Positions 54,439 to 63,482 of a stretch of DNA of 64,000 nucleotides are shown here, piece after piece. The notes below the pieces were generated by a model, which saw only the letters and a list, made by a program, of their open reading frames with translations, did not search any database and had not been told where the DNA came from. Location of the stretch: contig JAFVFO010000009.1 of NCBI GenBank assembly GCA_017475485.1, forward strand, positions 22,491-86,490. Direction: 5' to 3'. Every line of letters begins with the position of its first letter. The first letter of the stretch is position 1. The translations under genes were made by a program, and so were the position numbers. The stretch is from Candidatus Gastranaerophilales bacterium (GTDB lineage: Bacteria; Cyanobacteriota; Vampirovibrionia; Gastranaerophilales; Gastranaerophilaceae).

Positions 54439-57324
54439 TTATGCAGCTTTTTGCATTGTACCTTGTGTTTTTAAATAGTTCATTTGAGAATTGATTGTAT
54501 CTTCGCTTGCAAGAATTGAAATTGTCGGATTATGTGAAAATACATAATTTGCCGCACGCTTAATGTCTTCTTTTGTTATTTTATCAATAGCTTCATAATA
54601 TTTATCAATTCTTTTTATACCGTAAGGCTCGAGGATATTCATTGCAATTAATGCGGTTTCTGACAGCGGATTTTGGCATTGGCCCGTAATATTTTGTTTT
54701 AAGCGCATTTTAGCTGCTTCTAATTCTTCATCGGATACATATTCTCTCATTAATAAATCAGTATGCTTTTTAAAGCCGTTTAGTGATTTTTCTACATTAT
54801 CATAAGATTTTGTATCTGTGTCGGGGTTATCTGTTGTTGTTTGAATTTGCAGGGTGATAATACCTGAATTTTCAAAAGATTTAACAGATGAAGATACGCT
54901 ATATGCAAGGTTTTGTGTTTCTCTTAAGTCTGAAAACAGCCTTGAATTTGGCGTTCCGCCTAATATTGTGTTTAACAATTCAAATTTAATTTCATCTTCA
55001 ATGTTTCCTGACATTGGGAATTGATACGACTTATAAATTTGCGCCTGGTTTAAATCATCCGTATCATATATCACGTTTGGTTCTTGGTTCGCTTTAAACA
55101 AAGGAAACAATTTCGGAGTTAATTCTTTGAATTTTATATTTCCCTGAGATTGATAAGATAATACTTTAGATTCGAGCTGTTGATGTTGGCTCTTGGGAAC
55201 TGTTGCAACAAAGGCGCTTGACGCATTTTGTAAAAGCGAATTATAAAATTCTTCAATATCGCTTAATTCTAACTCGTCAATTAACTTTAACATATTGGCT
55301 TCTGTCGGGAAATATCCGGGGTATAAAATATCCAATAAGTTCGAAGTTGCATCTTTTTGGCTTGTTCTTAAAATGTCTTTAACGTATCTTTTGCCTTCCT
55401 CAAAATCATTTTGGGTGAATTTAGGATGATACATAAGCTCGTTCATCAAGGCTAATGTTTTATCCGATTCATCAGGAAGGCAATCTGCCGTTATTTCAAT
55501 ACTTTTACCGTTAACATAGACGCTTGCGTCAATTCCGTTTAATTCTTTATATCTTTCAAGTTCCAATTGAGATTTATAATCTGTACCTTTTTCAAAAATA
55601 TATCTTAAAACTGCAGGTATATTTGGGTTTTTAGGTTTTATAGGCGGAGTATTAACACTCCAATTAAAGATACATAAATCTGAATTAGTATCATTTAAGG
55701 CAACATGGGTATTGTTTTCCAATTTATATTCTTTAATTGCGCTTGTATTAATGTTTTTTGCGCCTTTAAACGTTATTGCACCTGCGTTCCTGTTAAGGTT
55801 TTGCATTGAATATTTAGATTTCGAATAATTTTTTCTTATATCTTCTTCTGAAACGGATGTAGGATGTACAACAGTAATAGAAACTTTATTTAAGTCGTAA
55901 TATTTTCTTGCAAAATTCATAATATCTTGTTTTGTAATTGAATTTGCAATAGCTTTATAATTGGTAAATAAATCCATTGAATTATCAAGCATGCACCCGC
56001 CCAGCATATCGCAGATATCTTCGCTGTCGCACATCAAATATACAAGCCCTTTATTAATATAATTATGGATTGATTTCATCTCATCATCCGTTAAAGGTGT
56101 TGTTTGCAATTTTTGAATAGCGTCATAAAATGCGTCAAGCCCTTGTTGTTCTTCGTTTGGATTTAAAGATATCATGCTTATAAGCGCATAAGGGTCGTCA
56201 GGATTTAAGCCGACTTTTTGATTAGTTGCGTCATAGCTTGCATTAAGGCTTTCCAAATCATTTTTAAGATTGGATGTAGAACAAGTGCTAAGATAATAAT
56301 CAATCATGGCAGAGATTATAAACTCTTTACTTTCATGCGGTTTTGGGCCTGCAAAAGCTAAAATTACGTTTGTATAATTAATTTTGGAACTTCTTATATC
56401 TTCCCTGACAGGCGCATTTATCGGATTAAGACTTTCTGTATAAGTTTGCTTATTTGACTTTTTTTGAATTGTGAAATTTTTTGCCACTAAATCAATTGTT
56501 TTATCGACATCAACATCCCCTACAATTACCGTATGAAGGTTTTCGGGTGAATAATATGTTGAATGGTAATATTTCATATCATCAACAGATAAGCCCTGAA
56601 CTGTGTCAATTGAACCTGCAACAAGGTTTTGAGATGTTGAATTTATTTGAAAAAGATTTCTTAAAGCTATATCAAATGCCATTGTCATGGGATCATCATT
56701 AATCATGGAAATTTCTGAACATACAGGCCCTTTTTCCAATTCCATTGCGTCTTTATCAAACAAAGGATTAGAAATCATATCTCCTTGTATTTCAATTGTT
56801 TTTGCAAGATTTTTTTCATCCATAAACGGTGCCGTTATATAATAATCAACCTTGGCGTAATCTGTTGAAGCATTGGTAGAAGCACCCATTAGGCTTGTCA
56901 GACGAAATACGTCACCGTCTTTTAGTTTGGATGAACCTTTAAACAATCCATGCTCATCTACATGCATTACACCTCTATGTTTATCAATTTCATTCATAGA
57001 GCCTGCGTTAACAAATGTTTTAACAATTGTTGCTTCATCTTTTCTGGGCATGATTGCAACGCTTTGTCCGTTATTTAATTTAAAAAGGTGTACGGTTTCA
57101 CCCGCAGGTGAAGTTACAACACCTAATTTTCTGTATTGAGGTGCTACAATTGGCTGAAAGAGGGGATTGTTATAAGGATAAGTATTTAATTCGTTGTAAA
57201 AACTTGCGCCATAAGGATTTTGCACATAAGGTGTTTGTAAAAAACCGTTTGTTTGCGGTTTTATACTGTACATATTTTGTTGATTATAATATCCAAATTG
57301 CGGTTGAATATATTGAAAAGACAT
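54439..57324 (-). CDS. M16-family metallopeptidase, two-domain
   Basis: The 961-aa protein carries two pitrilysin/insulinase halves. The active site in the first half is the inverted zinc motif H121-V-D-E-H125 (HxxEH), with E204 in KGPVCSE as third ligand. The second half (from about residue 520) lacks it, as is usual for paired M16 domains, but has the R/Y-type substrate motif region near ETQNLAYSVSS. The first 60 residues are rich in Q, N, Y and P with no signal peptide, so cytosolic action or unusual export is implied. AITFKGAKN in the linker repeats the F-x-G motif of other proteins here. The ribosome binding site AAAGGG is good. Confidence 0.9.
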   Translation of the reverse strand: MSFQYIQPQFGYYNQQNMYSIKPQTNGFLQTPYVQNPYGASFYNELNTYPYNNPLFQPIVAPQYRKLGVVTSPAGETVHLFKLNNGQSVAIMPRKDEATIVKTFVNAGSMNEIDKHRGVMHVDEHGLFKGSSKLKDGDVFRLTSLMGASTNASTDYAKVDYYITAPFMDEKNLAKTIEIQGDMISNPLFDKDAMELEKGPVCSEISMINDDPMTMAFDIALRNLFQINSTSQNLVAGSIDTVQGLSVDDMKYYHSTYYSPENLHTVIVGDVDVDKTIDLVAKNFTIQKKSNKQTYTESLNPINAPVREDIRSSKINYTNVILAFAGPKPHESKEFIISAMIDYYLSTCSTSNLKNDLESLNASYDATNQKVGLNPDDPYALISMISLNPNEEQQGLDAFYDAIQKLQTTPLTDDEMKSIHNYINKGLVYLMCDSEDICDMLGGCMLDNSMDLFTNYKAIANSITKQDIMNFARKYYDLNKVSITVVHPTSVSEEDIRKNYSKSKYSMQNLNRNAGAITFKGAKNINTSAIKEYKLENNTHVALNDTNSDLCIFNWSVNTPPIKPKNPNIPAVLRYIFEKGTDYKSQLELERYKELNGIDASVYVNGKSIEITADCLPDESDKTLALMNELMYHPKFTQNDFEEGKRYVKDILRTSQKDATSNLLDILYPGYFPTEANMLKLIDELELSDIEEFYNSLLQNASSAFVATVPKSQHQQLESKVLSYQSQGNIKFKELTPKLFPLFKANQEPNVIYDTDDLNQAQIYKSYQFPMSGNIEDEIKFELLNTILGGTPNSRLFSDLRETQNLAYSVSSSVKSFENSGIITLQIQTTTDNPDTDTKSYDNVEKSLNGFKKHTDLLMREYVSDEELEAAKMRLKQNITGQCQNPLSETALIAMNILEPYGIKRIDKYYEAIDKITKEDIKRAANYVFSHNPTISILASEDTINSQMNYLKTQGTMQKAA

Positions 57325-57418
57325 AATTACCCTTTAGCACCTATACTATTTTAAAACACAAATTCGCAAAAAATTGTTAAAAATTACACACCAAAGTAAC
57401 AAAAGTTTATTTTTGTTG

Positions 57419-57424
57419 TATTAT
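57419..57424 (+). promoter_or_regulatory. -10 box, leaderless arrangement
   Basis: TATTAT ends 6 bases before the ATG at 57431. There is no ribosome binding site and the -35 is poor. Confidence 0.5.
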
Positions 57425-57430
57425 AGCGAT

Positions 57431-58468
57431 ATGGAAAATAAAAAAACAATCGGCATACCTCTTGCTATGTCATATTACAATTATTACCCTTTTTATTACG
57501 GTTTTTTTAATGAATTGGGTATAGAGATAGTATTGTCAAATCCTACAACTAAAAAAACTATTTCAGACGGTGCTTCTTTGGTTGTAACGGAAACTTGCCT
57601 TCCGATAAAGGTGTATGTGGGGCATGTACTGGATTTAATTAATAAAGGCGTTAAAAATATTTTTGTACCTTCAATTCAATCTATTGCGCCTAAAATATAC
57701 AATTGTTCTAAAATTCGCGGACTTCCCGATTTAATCAGAAATGTTGTTAAAGGTGAATTTAAAATAATTGATGCAACGTTGGATAAGTCTGAAAAAAATA
57801 ATAACTTGTCTGACTTTTTGGCTGAAATCGCTAATTATTTTAATATAACCGATAAAGACCTCATTAAAAGAGCGCAAAATGCCGGTTTTGTTGTGCAAAA
57901 TAATTTCTGGGTTATGATGCAAAACGGTCTTGATTTTGATAATGCGCTTAAATATGCTACAAAATCGCAAGTCGTTATTCCGCCTAAAAAAGAACCTAAG
58001 GCAATTAATGTTGCTTTAATCGGGCATGGGTATAACATATATGATAAAAGAACCTGTATGGATATTTTCAAAAAACTTGAAAATATGGAAGTCGGAGTAT
58101 ATAGTGCGTATCAATTAACGCGCGAACAGTTATCAGGTGGTATGGTTTCCTTGAATACCTCTTTATACTGGGCAAATCAATATGAAATGACAGGTTGCGC
58201 AGGTCATTATTTCCAAGATGAAAAAATTGACGGCATTATTACACTTACTGCGTTTGGGTGCGGGCCTGACAGCTTAATGGTTGAAGATATTAAAAGAAAA
58301 TCAAAACTTTTTGATAAACCGTTATTAAACTTAACAATTGATGAACACACAGGAGAAGCTGGCTTTATTACAAGAATAGAAGCCTTTTGCGATATGTTGT
58401 ACAGAAGTAAACGCGCTAAAATTATTGAACAGCGCAAAAAAATTGAAGAACATTTAACAAAAATGTAA
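57431..58468 (+). CDS. 2-hydroxyacyl-CoA dehydratase activase-related protein (DUF2229)
   Basis: I choose the ATG at 57431, which gives the family N-terminus (IGIPLAMSYYNYYPFYYGFF) and lies 6 bases after a -10 box; an in-frame ATG at 57374 adds an unlikely leader. The 345-aa protein resembles the DUF2229/HgdB-like part of large activase-dehydratase proteins: VTETCLPIKVYVGHV, CAGHYFQDEKIDGI, TAFGCGPDSLMVED and LTIDEHTGEAGFITRIEAF. Conserved cysteines likely hold a 4Fe-4S cluster. The ATPase activase domain usually fused to it is missing from this gene and its neighbours. Its role is unknown. Confidence 0.78.
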   Translation: MENKKTIGIPLAMSYYNYYPFYYGFFNELGIEIVLSNPTTKKTISDGASLVVTETCLPIKVYVGHVLDLINKGVKNIFVPSIQSIAPKIYNCSKIRGLPDLIRNVVKGEFKIIDATLDKSEKNNNLSDFLAEIANYFNITDKDLIKRAQNAGFVVQNNFWVMMQNGLDFDNALKYATKSQVVIPPKKEPKAINVALIGHGYNIYDKRTCMDIFKKLENMEVGVYSAYQLTREQLSGGMVSLNTSLYWANQYEMTGCAGHYFQDEKIDGIITLTAFGCGPDSLMVEDIKRKSKLFDKPLLNLTIDEHTGEAGFITRIEAFCDMLYRSKRAKIIEQRKKIEEHLTKM

Positions 58469-58753
58469 TTATTCTTCTTCTAATTCATCTCCGTCTGAAA
58501 TTGCCGCTGCAACCATATTGAATTCATCATCATCTTCAATGATTTCAAACGTGCAGTCATCTTGCGTTTTATTCATTTTCATAATAACCAATTCGGTTTC
58601 ATCATTGTCATCACTGCTTGGCAAAACGTCATTTTCAACTATAGACATAAGCGCATAATCTTGATTGTCAATCGTTACAATTTCCTGAAGTTTCATATAA
58701 ACTTCTTCGCCTTCTTCTCCGATTGTTTTGATGATTTGAGGATTTTCTATCAT
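58469..58753 (-). CDS. DUF1292 family protein (YrzB-like)
   Basis: The 94-aa, very acidic beta protein matches the DUF1292 plan: a two-strand start (LQEIVTIDNQDYALMSIVEN), an acidic loop and a closing FEIIEDDDEFNMVAAAI. The function of the family is not known. It follows ruvX by 9 bases with its own AAGGAAAA site, the same order as yrrK-yrzB in Bacillus. It abuts the convergent activase-like gene. Confidence 0.8.
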   Translation of the reverse strand: MIENPQIIKTIGEEGEEVYMKLQEIVTIDNQDYALMSIVENDVLPSSDDNDETELVIMKMNKTQDDCTFEIIEDDDEFNMVAAAISDGDELEEE

Positions 58754-58762
58754 ATTTTTTCC

Positions 58763-59179
58763 TTATCTATGTTCTTCTAAATAACTTTCTAAAATAATGC
58801 AAGCAGCAACCGTATCCACTAAACCCTTGTTTTTGGTATATTTTTTACCTTTTTGCTTTAAAATATTTTCAGCTTCATTTGAGGATAATCTTTCATCTTG
58901 CTTTAAAATATTGTATTTTTCATCTAGCGGTTTGATAAAATCAATGCAGTTTTTAGCTTGAAAACCGAGAGAACCGTCCATATTATAGGGAATGCCTATT
59001 AAAACGGTATCTGTATTATATTCTTTGCATATTTCTTCAATTTTATCAAGTGCCTGTTTGTCGTTTTTTCGCTCAATTGTATATAGCGGAATTGCACCAA
59101 GCCAAAGAGCGTCAGACACTGCTATACCTATCCTTTTTGTTCCTATATCAAGCGAAATTATCCTTTTTCTTATCTCCAT
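58763..59179 (-). CDS. ruvX: RuvX/YqgF family nuclease (pre-16S rRNA processing, putative Holliday junction resolvase)
   Basis: The 138-aa RNase-H-fold protein has the family's acidic residues in order: ISLDIGTKRIGIAVSD, GIPYNMDGSLG, QDERLSS and VDTVAACIIL. In E. coli YqgF acts on the 5' end of pre-16S rRNA; a resolvase role was proposed from the fold. The start overlaps the end of the 540-aa gene by 10 bases and has GAGG, so translation is coupled. The gene belongs to a four-gene operon with the ClpX-type zinc finger, the 540-aa protein and DUF1292. Confidence 0.9.
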   Translation of the reverse strand: MEIRKRIISLDIGTKRIGIAVSDALWLGAIPLYTIERKNDKQALDKIEEICKEYNTDTVLIGIPYNMDGSLGFQAKNCIDFIKPLDEKYNILKQDERLSSNEAENILKQKGKKYTKNKGLVDTVAACIILESYLEEHR

Positions 59180-60792
59180 TTTGCCTCAATCCTATCCATT
59201 AAGGAATCAAGCTCTTTTGTATTAAAGGATGTTTTTTTACCTCTTTTGAATATATTTCTTTCTTTCTTGTGTATGCTTTCGCTATACGAATTTATAAAAT
59301 ATTCGTAAATACTTCTGTCTATTAAAGAAGTTATAAACATCTTGAAATAATCATTTTTAAAACACAGGCTGTATGAAACAGCGGAGCTGATTTTCAGCCT
59401 TGCAAGCTGGGCGATATAAGCCAAAAGAAGAAGTCTGTCCTTAATTTCCGTCAGAAATTCTTTGTCATTTATAAAGTGTTCATCAATGCTTTTCGAAACA
59501 ATTTCATCAATTTTATCATATTCCGTGATATGTTCTTTTTCGATTGTATCAATGATTTCATCAATATATTTATTTTGCCCGTATGGCCAATACCAAGGGT
59601 CCAGTATGGCTGAGGTTACAAACTTTTTAACCTTTCCTTCGGTTAAATTAAGGGTATCGAGCTTTGAATTTATAAATTCAGATATATCATAATTTATATC
59701 TTGAATATCTCCTAATAGCTTTTCCCAAACAAGCAATTCATAAGGCAGGGGTGTATCTGTTTTTTTGTTTTTATTTTTGTAGTGTAAAAACAGTGCTTTA
59801 AAGGCCTGAGGAGAGATTTTAATTGGTGAGGAATCCGGAAACAAACGTCTTATAATTGTTGTGTAATTTGAAGGTGTAATATTTCCAAAACCCATACAGG
59901 CAAGAATTCCCTGCTTTGTATTTATGCTAAGCAAAACTGCATCGATTGAGCTATCCTTCATTTTGCGCGATAAAATGAGCGAAAAATTTGAATTGCCGTC
60001 TATAAAACTAATGTAGCTATCGTTAATAACGGAATCTTTGATAATGGAATTATTTATAAAATCGGGATTATCCTCCTTTAATTTTGCAAGTTCTTTTTTG
60101 AGCTTTTGTCTTAGTTTTAAATTTATATTGTAATTCTCGATAATATGCTCTAATCCTTCAATTGCGTAGGGTGATGAGGATTTTAAAAGAGTATCTTCTA
60201 TAATACTTAATTCTTCATTTTCTACTTCTAATTGGCATAACAGGCTCATGGTGTGGGCTATGCTGTCAGGCATATCTTCTTGAGATATATTATTTAAAAG
60301 ATAAAGCCTTTCTTCCTTTGGAATATTTCCGAAAAAATCAAGCAAATCAATTTGCACCTCGGGGTCATTAATTGAATTTAACAAAAACCCTTTTACCCCT
60401 TTTTGTGCAACTTGTTCAGGGCTTGCGATATAATTTTCTATCTCATCATAATCAAAATAAATGCCTTTTTGCTTTATTAAAGAAATCATGAGGAATTTTT
60501 TTTCGTCAGAATAGCTTTTATCGCGCAGGAAATTAATAGCACTTTTTTCAAATGAGTCATTATCTATGGCTTCCAGTGCCATTATGGCGCAAATATTTGT
60601 AAAATCGCCCATTTCTCCTGTGCCGATTTCTTTGAATAATAATCTTGCAACATATTCTTTATCTTTAATATGTTCAAGAATATCAATATCTTGCGAAATG
60701 TCTATGTTTGAGGGATTTTTGATATCTCTGTATTTAGAGAGCATTTGCATAACTTGTGCTCTAATCTGCATTTTGGATTGATTATTGGTCAT
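59170..60792 (-). CDS. Large helical (HEAT-like) hypothetical protein
   Basis: The 540-aa cytosolic protein starts inside the stop of the zinc-finger gene (TAATG) and overlaps ruvX by 10 bases. The first 240 residues are repeating helix pairs with a HEAT/ARM look (DKEYVARLLFKEIGTGEMGD, GVKGFLLNSINDPEVQIDLL). The centre has a mixed domain with FSLILSRKMKDSSIDAVLLS. The C-terminal 200 residues are helical, and the end is basic (HKKERNIFKRGKKTSF). No catalytic motif stands out. Tight coupling to ruvX hints at RNA or ribosome work, but that is only context. Confidence 0.68.
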   Translation of the reverse strand: MTNNQSKMQIRAQVMQMLSKYRDIKNPSNIDISQDIDILEHIKDKEYVARLLFKEIGTGEMGDFTNICAIMALEAIDNDSFEKSAINFLRDKSYSDEKKFLMISLIKQKGIYFDYDEIENYIASPEQVAQKGVKGFLLNSINDPEVQIDLLDFFGNIPKEERLYLLNNISQEDMPDSIAHTMSLLCQLEVENEELSIIEDTLLKSSSPYAIEGLEHIIENYNINLKLRQKLKKELAKLKEDNPDFINNSIIKDSVINDSYISFIDGNSNFSLILSRKMKDSSIDAVLLSINTKQGILACMGFGNITPSNYTTIIRRLFPDSSPIKISPQAFKALFLHYKNKNKKTDTPLPYELLVWEKLLGDIQDINYDISEFINSKLDTLNLTEGKVKKFVTSAILDPWYWPYGQNKYIDEIIDTIEKEHITEYDKIDEIVSKSIDEHFINDKEFLTEIKDRLLLLAYIAQLARLKISSAVSYSLCFKNDYFKMFITSLIDRSIYEYFINSYSESIHKKERNIFKRGKKTSFNTKELDSLMDRIEAKWR

Positions 60793-61040
60793 TATTTTTT
60801 AGATACACCCCATAATAAATCCAGAATTTTTTGTGCTTCCGCACTCATTAATCCGTCTTGCAGAATTAAATATTGCACCGCAATTAAGGTGCATTCAGAG
60901 CAAATATTTACCCCCGGGCCTTTTACCATTTTGGGTACTTGCGTGTTGGGGCGCTTGCAAAAACTGCAATATTCCAGCTCTGCTTTTTCAGTGGGCTTTT
61001 GATGTTTCTTTCCGAATGATACAACTTTTTTATCGCTCAA
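60792..61040 (-). CDS. Stand-alone ClpX-type zinc-binding domain protein
   Basis: The 82-aa protein is essentially the N-terminal zinc domain of ClpX without the ATPase. Cysteines C25, C28, C47 and C50 lie in YCSFCKRPNTQ and NICSECTLIA, with the G-P-G-V turn between. The first residues contain VSFGKK, the motif shared with other proteins here. The start is TTG at 61040, placed 7 bases after GGAGAG. In ClpX this domain dimerises and receives substrates and adaptors, so a free copy could bind ClpX or its adaptors. It overlaps the next gene by one base (TAATG). Confidence 0.8.
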   Translation of the reverse strand: MSDKKVVSFGKKHQKPTEKAELEYCSFCKRPNTQVPKMVKGPGVNICSECTLIAVQYLILQDGLMSAEAQKILDLLWGVSKK

Positions 61041-61205
61041 AGTAGCTCTCCTTGCATTATTTCTATATTACTATTTTAATGCGTAATTTTTCGAATTCCA
61101 ATTGTTAAGATTTGTTAACTTAATTAAAATAAAAAAGACAATTTTTTTAACTGAAAAAACTTTATTAAAATATAGAGAGAGAAAACAATATAGAGGATAT
61201 AATCA

Positions 61206-61556
61206 ATGGCAGTTGGTGCTCAAGATAGTTTAGATAAAGCATTAGTTAGAAAATACCAGAGCTTGAAGGTTGATAACGCTATAATCGAAAGTTCAATGGT
61301 TGACCCTAACAAAATGATGGAAACAATGAATGATTACGCAAATGCGCATATGGAGGCATTCCGTATTCAACAAGCATTGAGAAACATCTGCACAAAAGCA
61401 ATATCAATGAACATTCATTATACAAAAATGAAGAATGTTAAAACAAAACAAGAAAGAATGAGAGAAGCAGCACGCAAAATCGTTGCGGCACAAATGGCTA
61501 AGAAAAACGAACTTGCTCAAAAATTAGCTAAAGATCCGCGTCCTCAATTCGCATAA
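61206..61556 (+). CDS. Small basic helical protein
   Basis: The 116-aa protein is entirely helical and rich in Lys, Ala, Met and Gln (MKNVKTKQERMREAARKI, AAQMAKKNELAQKLAKDP), with likely coiled-coil character. No signal peptide or domain is recognised. It has the ribosome binding site AGAGGA and is followed by two successive intrinsic terminators. It is monocistronic. Confidence 0.68.
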   Translation: MAVGAQDSLDKALVRKYQSLKVDNAIIESSMVDPNKMMETMNDYANAHMEAFRIQQALRNICTKAISMNIHYTKMKNVKTKQERMREAARKIVAAQMAKKNELAQKLAKDPRPQFA

Positions 61557-61587
61557 AAAGTTTAAATTGGTTTGTGTGTGTTAAAAT

Positions 61588-61614
61588 TAACCTCTAAAAT
61601 CAGAGGTTTTTTTT
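61588..61614 (+). terminator. Intrinsic terminator
   Basis: AACCTCT pairs with AGAGGTT around AAAATC and is followed by a T8 run. Confidence 0.88.
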
Positions 61615-61653
61615 AACACGACGCAGGTCAAGATTAAAAATGTAGGGTGTTAT

Positions 61654-61685
61654 GAAAGCCAAAAGTTTAGCTCTTGGCTTTTTTA
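61654..61685 (+). terminator. Second intrinsic terminator
   Basis: AAAGCCAA pairs with TTGGCTTT around an 11-base loop, followed by T residues, about 40 bases after the first terminator. It may catch read-through or end a very short transcript. Confidence 0.75.
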
Positions 61686-61764
61686 ATGTGTTTAAAAATA
61701 TGTTTACAGAATAAAATTTGTGTAGTTTAATTATAAAGCAAGGGTTTTTATTTCGGGTGCAATT

Positions 61765-62715
61765 ATGATTGAAATTCTAAAAACTACAGATAAAAACAAG
61801 CTGGTTGAATTAGGTATAAATGAAGCCCAGAATGGCTCTTGGTTCAATCTGATTAATCCTGATTATGATGAAATTCAAAAAGTTTCAATAGTTCTTAACC
61901 TTGATGAAAGTTTTTTGAGAAATTCTCTTGACGCGGATGAACGTTCTCGTATAGAAATTGAAGATGATTGTGTTCTTATAATCACAAATGTGCCCTTAAT
62001 GGAAGATGAAGGCACTTATGACACTCTGCCGTTGGGTATTATATTTACTCAACGCGGGTTTATAACCGTTAGCTCTAAGAAAAACAGAGTTATAGGTTCA
62101 TTTAATAAAGAAACCTCAAATTCCTTTGATACTAATAATAAAACAAAATTTATGCTGGATATTTTGTTCCGTTCAACAAAATATTACTTAAGATATTTGA
62201 ATTATATATATAAAAAATCAGAAGAAATTGAAGAAGAATTAAGAAAAACAATGAAAAATAAGGCATTGTTTCAATTGTTTGAAATTCAGAAATCACTCGT
62301 TTATTTTACAACCGCACTTCGCGACAACTATATGGTTTTGCAAAAAATTATGCGTTTAACCAAAACTAAGCAAAATTCTTTGTTTAAGTTTTCGGAAGAT
62401 GATATAGATTTGTTGGAAGATGTAATTATTGAAAATAAGCAAGCGCTAGAAATGGTTGAAATGCACAGAAACATCTTAGAAAACATGATGGATGCTTTTG
62501 CTTCAATTATTTCTAATAATTTGAATATTGTAATGAAATTTTTAACTTCAATTGCAATTATTTTTGCAATTCCTACAATGTTTTCAAGTTTTTGGGGAAT
62601 GAATGTCGCAGTTCCTTTTGGAAACAATGAATACGGATTTTTAATTGTAAGTTTCATATCCTTGCTTGCTGCAATCGCTGCAATTATATTCTTTGCAAGA
62701 AAAGGAATGTTTTAA
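61765..62715 (+). CDS. corA: CorA-family magnesium/metal transporter
   Basis: The 316-aa protein has a large cytosolic N-terminal domain (with DADERSRIEIEDDCVLIITN) and a long stalk helix. Two C-terminal transmembrane helices follow, with the family signature G-M-N between them (FWGMNVAVPFGNNEYGF). It would form a pentameric channel for Mg2+ or another divalent metal. It overlaps the convergent gene at 62712 by 4 bases. Confidence 0.93.
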   Translation: MIEILKTTDKNKLVELGINEAQNGSWFNLINPDYDEIQKVSIVLNLDESFLRNSLDADERSRIEIEDDCVLIITNVPLMEDEGTYDTLPLGIIFTQRGFITVSSKKNRVIGSFNKETSNSFDTNNKTKFMLDILFRSTKYYLRYLNYIYKKSEEIEEELRKTMKNKALFQLFEIQKSLVYFTTALRDNYMVLQKIMRLTKTKQNSLFKFSEDDIDLLEDVIIENKQALEMVEMHRNILENMMDAFASIISNNLNIVMKFLTSIAIIFAIPTMFSSFWGMNVAVPFGNNEYGFLIVSFISLLAAIAAIIFFARKGMF

Positions 62716-63482
62716 TCCTTTTTTTGTTTTTTGCTTGTACAAAAATATGTTGCATAAAATATTAAAATCATGCTCAGAATAAAGCCTATTAAGTTGGTTA
62801 TGCTTGATTTTTTAATCAGATTACAGCCTTCTTTTATGTACATTAATTCTCTGTTCCAGTACTCTGAGGAGTTGTAGAATAAATCCGCTGTTTGATAATC
62901 AAGCGCTTTAATATTGTCGATTTCTTTTGTTTTTCCGCTTACAATGTTATCTGATGAATAAAATTTCCCTAAAGAAATAACCGTAAGATAAATACTATCG
63001 TTTGGCTTTATTGTATCAAAATTTATTTCTGCACTATTCATTTTAAAGTTTTTGATTTTGACATTAATATATTTTGGTGTTTCTGCTCCTATCGAAATTG
63101 CGACAACGGGTTCATGCAAATTCAACGATAATCTGTCCGCTTCATAAAAATCGGAATATCTGATATCTTTTTTGCCCGTATTTTTAATTTGGATTTTGTA
63201 AGCATATAAATTTTTAATATTTTTTTCCCGGGTTATCCAATTTTTAGAAAAATCTTGATATGTTTCATTGACAAATAGCCTATAGCTCCATGTTTGGGTG
63301 TCGCGTTCTTTGAAAATAAGTATTTCGGGGTCTTTGATAATTTCTGTTTCATGACAAATGAAACCTAATTTCTGTATCGGATGATAAAATATCGTGTAAC
63401 AAGTGACAAAGAAGGCTAATATTGTTACAATTGAAGCCAAGTATCCAACTTTTTTAAAAAAATTGTCAAAATTAATTTTCAT
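62712..63482 (-). CDS. Two-span membrane protein, unknown function
   Basis: The 256-aa protein has transmembrane helices at residues 13-33 and about 230-248, enclosing a beta-rich extracytoplasmic domain of roughly 190 residues (YAYKIQIKNTGKKDIRYSDF resembles an immunoglobulin-like or cell-adhesion strand pattern). No domain is identified with confidence. The start shares a base with the prfA stop (TAATG), so it is the distal gene of the prfA operon. Confidence 0.68.
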   Translation of the reverse strand: MKINFDNFFKKVGYLASIVTILAFFVTCYTIFYHPIQKLGFICHETEIIKDPEILIFKERDTQTWSYRLFVNETYQDFSKNWITREKNIKNLYAYKIQIKNTGKKDIRYSDFYEADRLSLNLHEPVVAISIGAETPKYINVKIKNFKMNSAEINFDTIKPNDSIYLTVISLGKFYSSDNIVSGKTKEIDNIKALDYQTADLFYNSSEYWNRELMYIKEGCNLIKKSSITNLIGFILSMILIFYATYFCTSKKQKKD

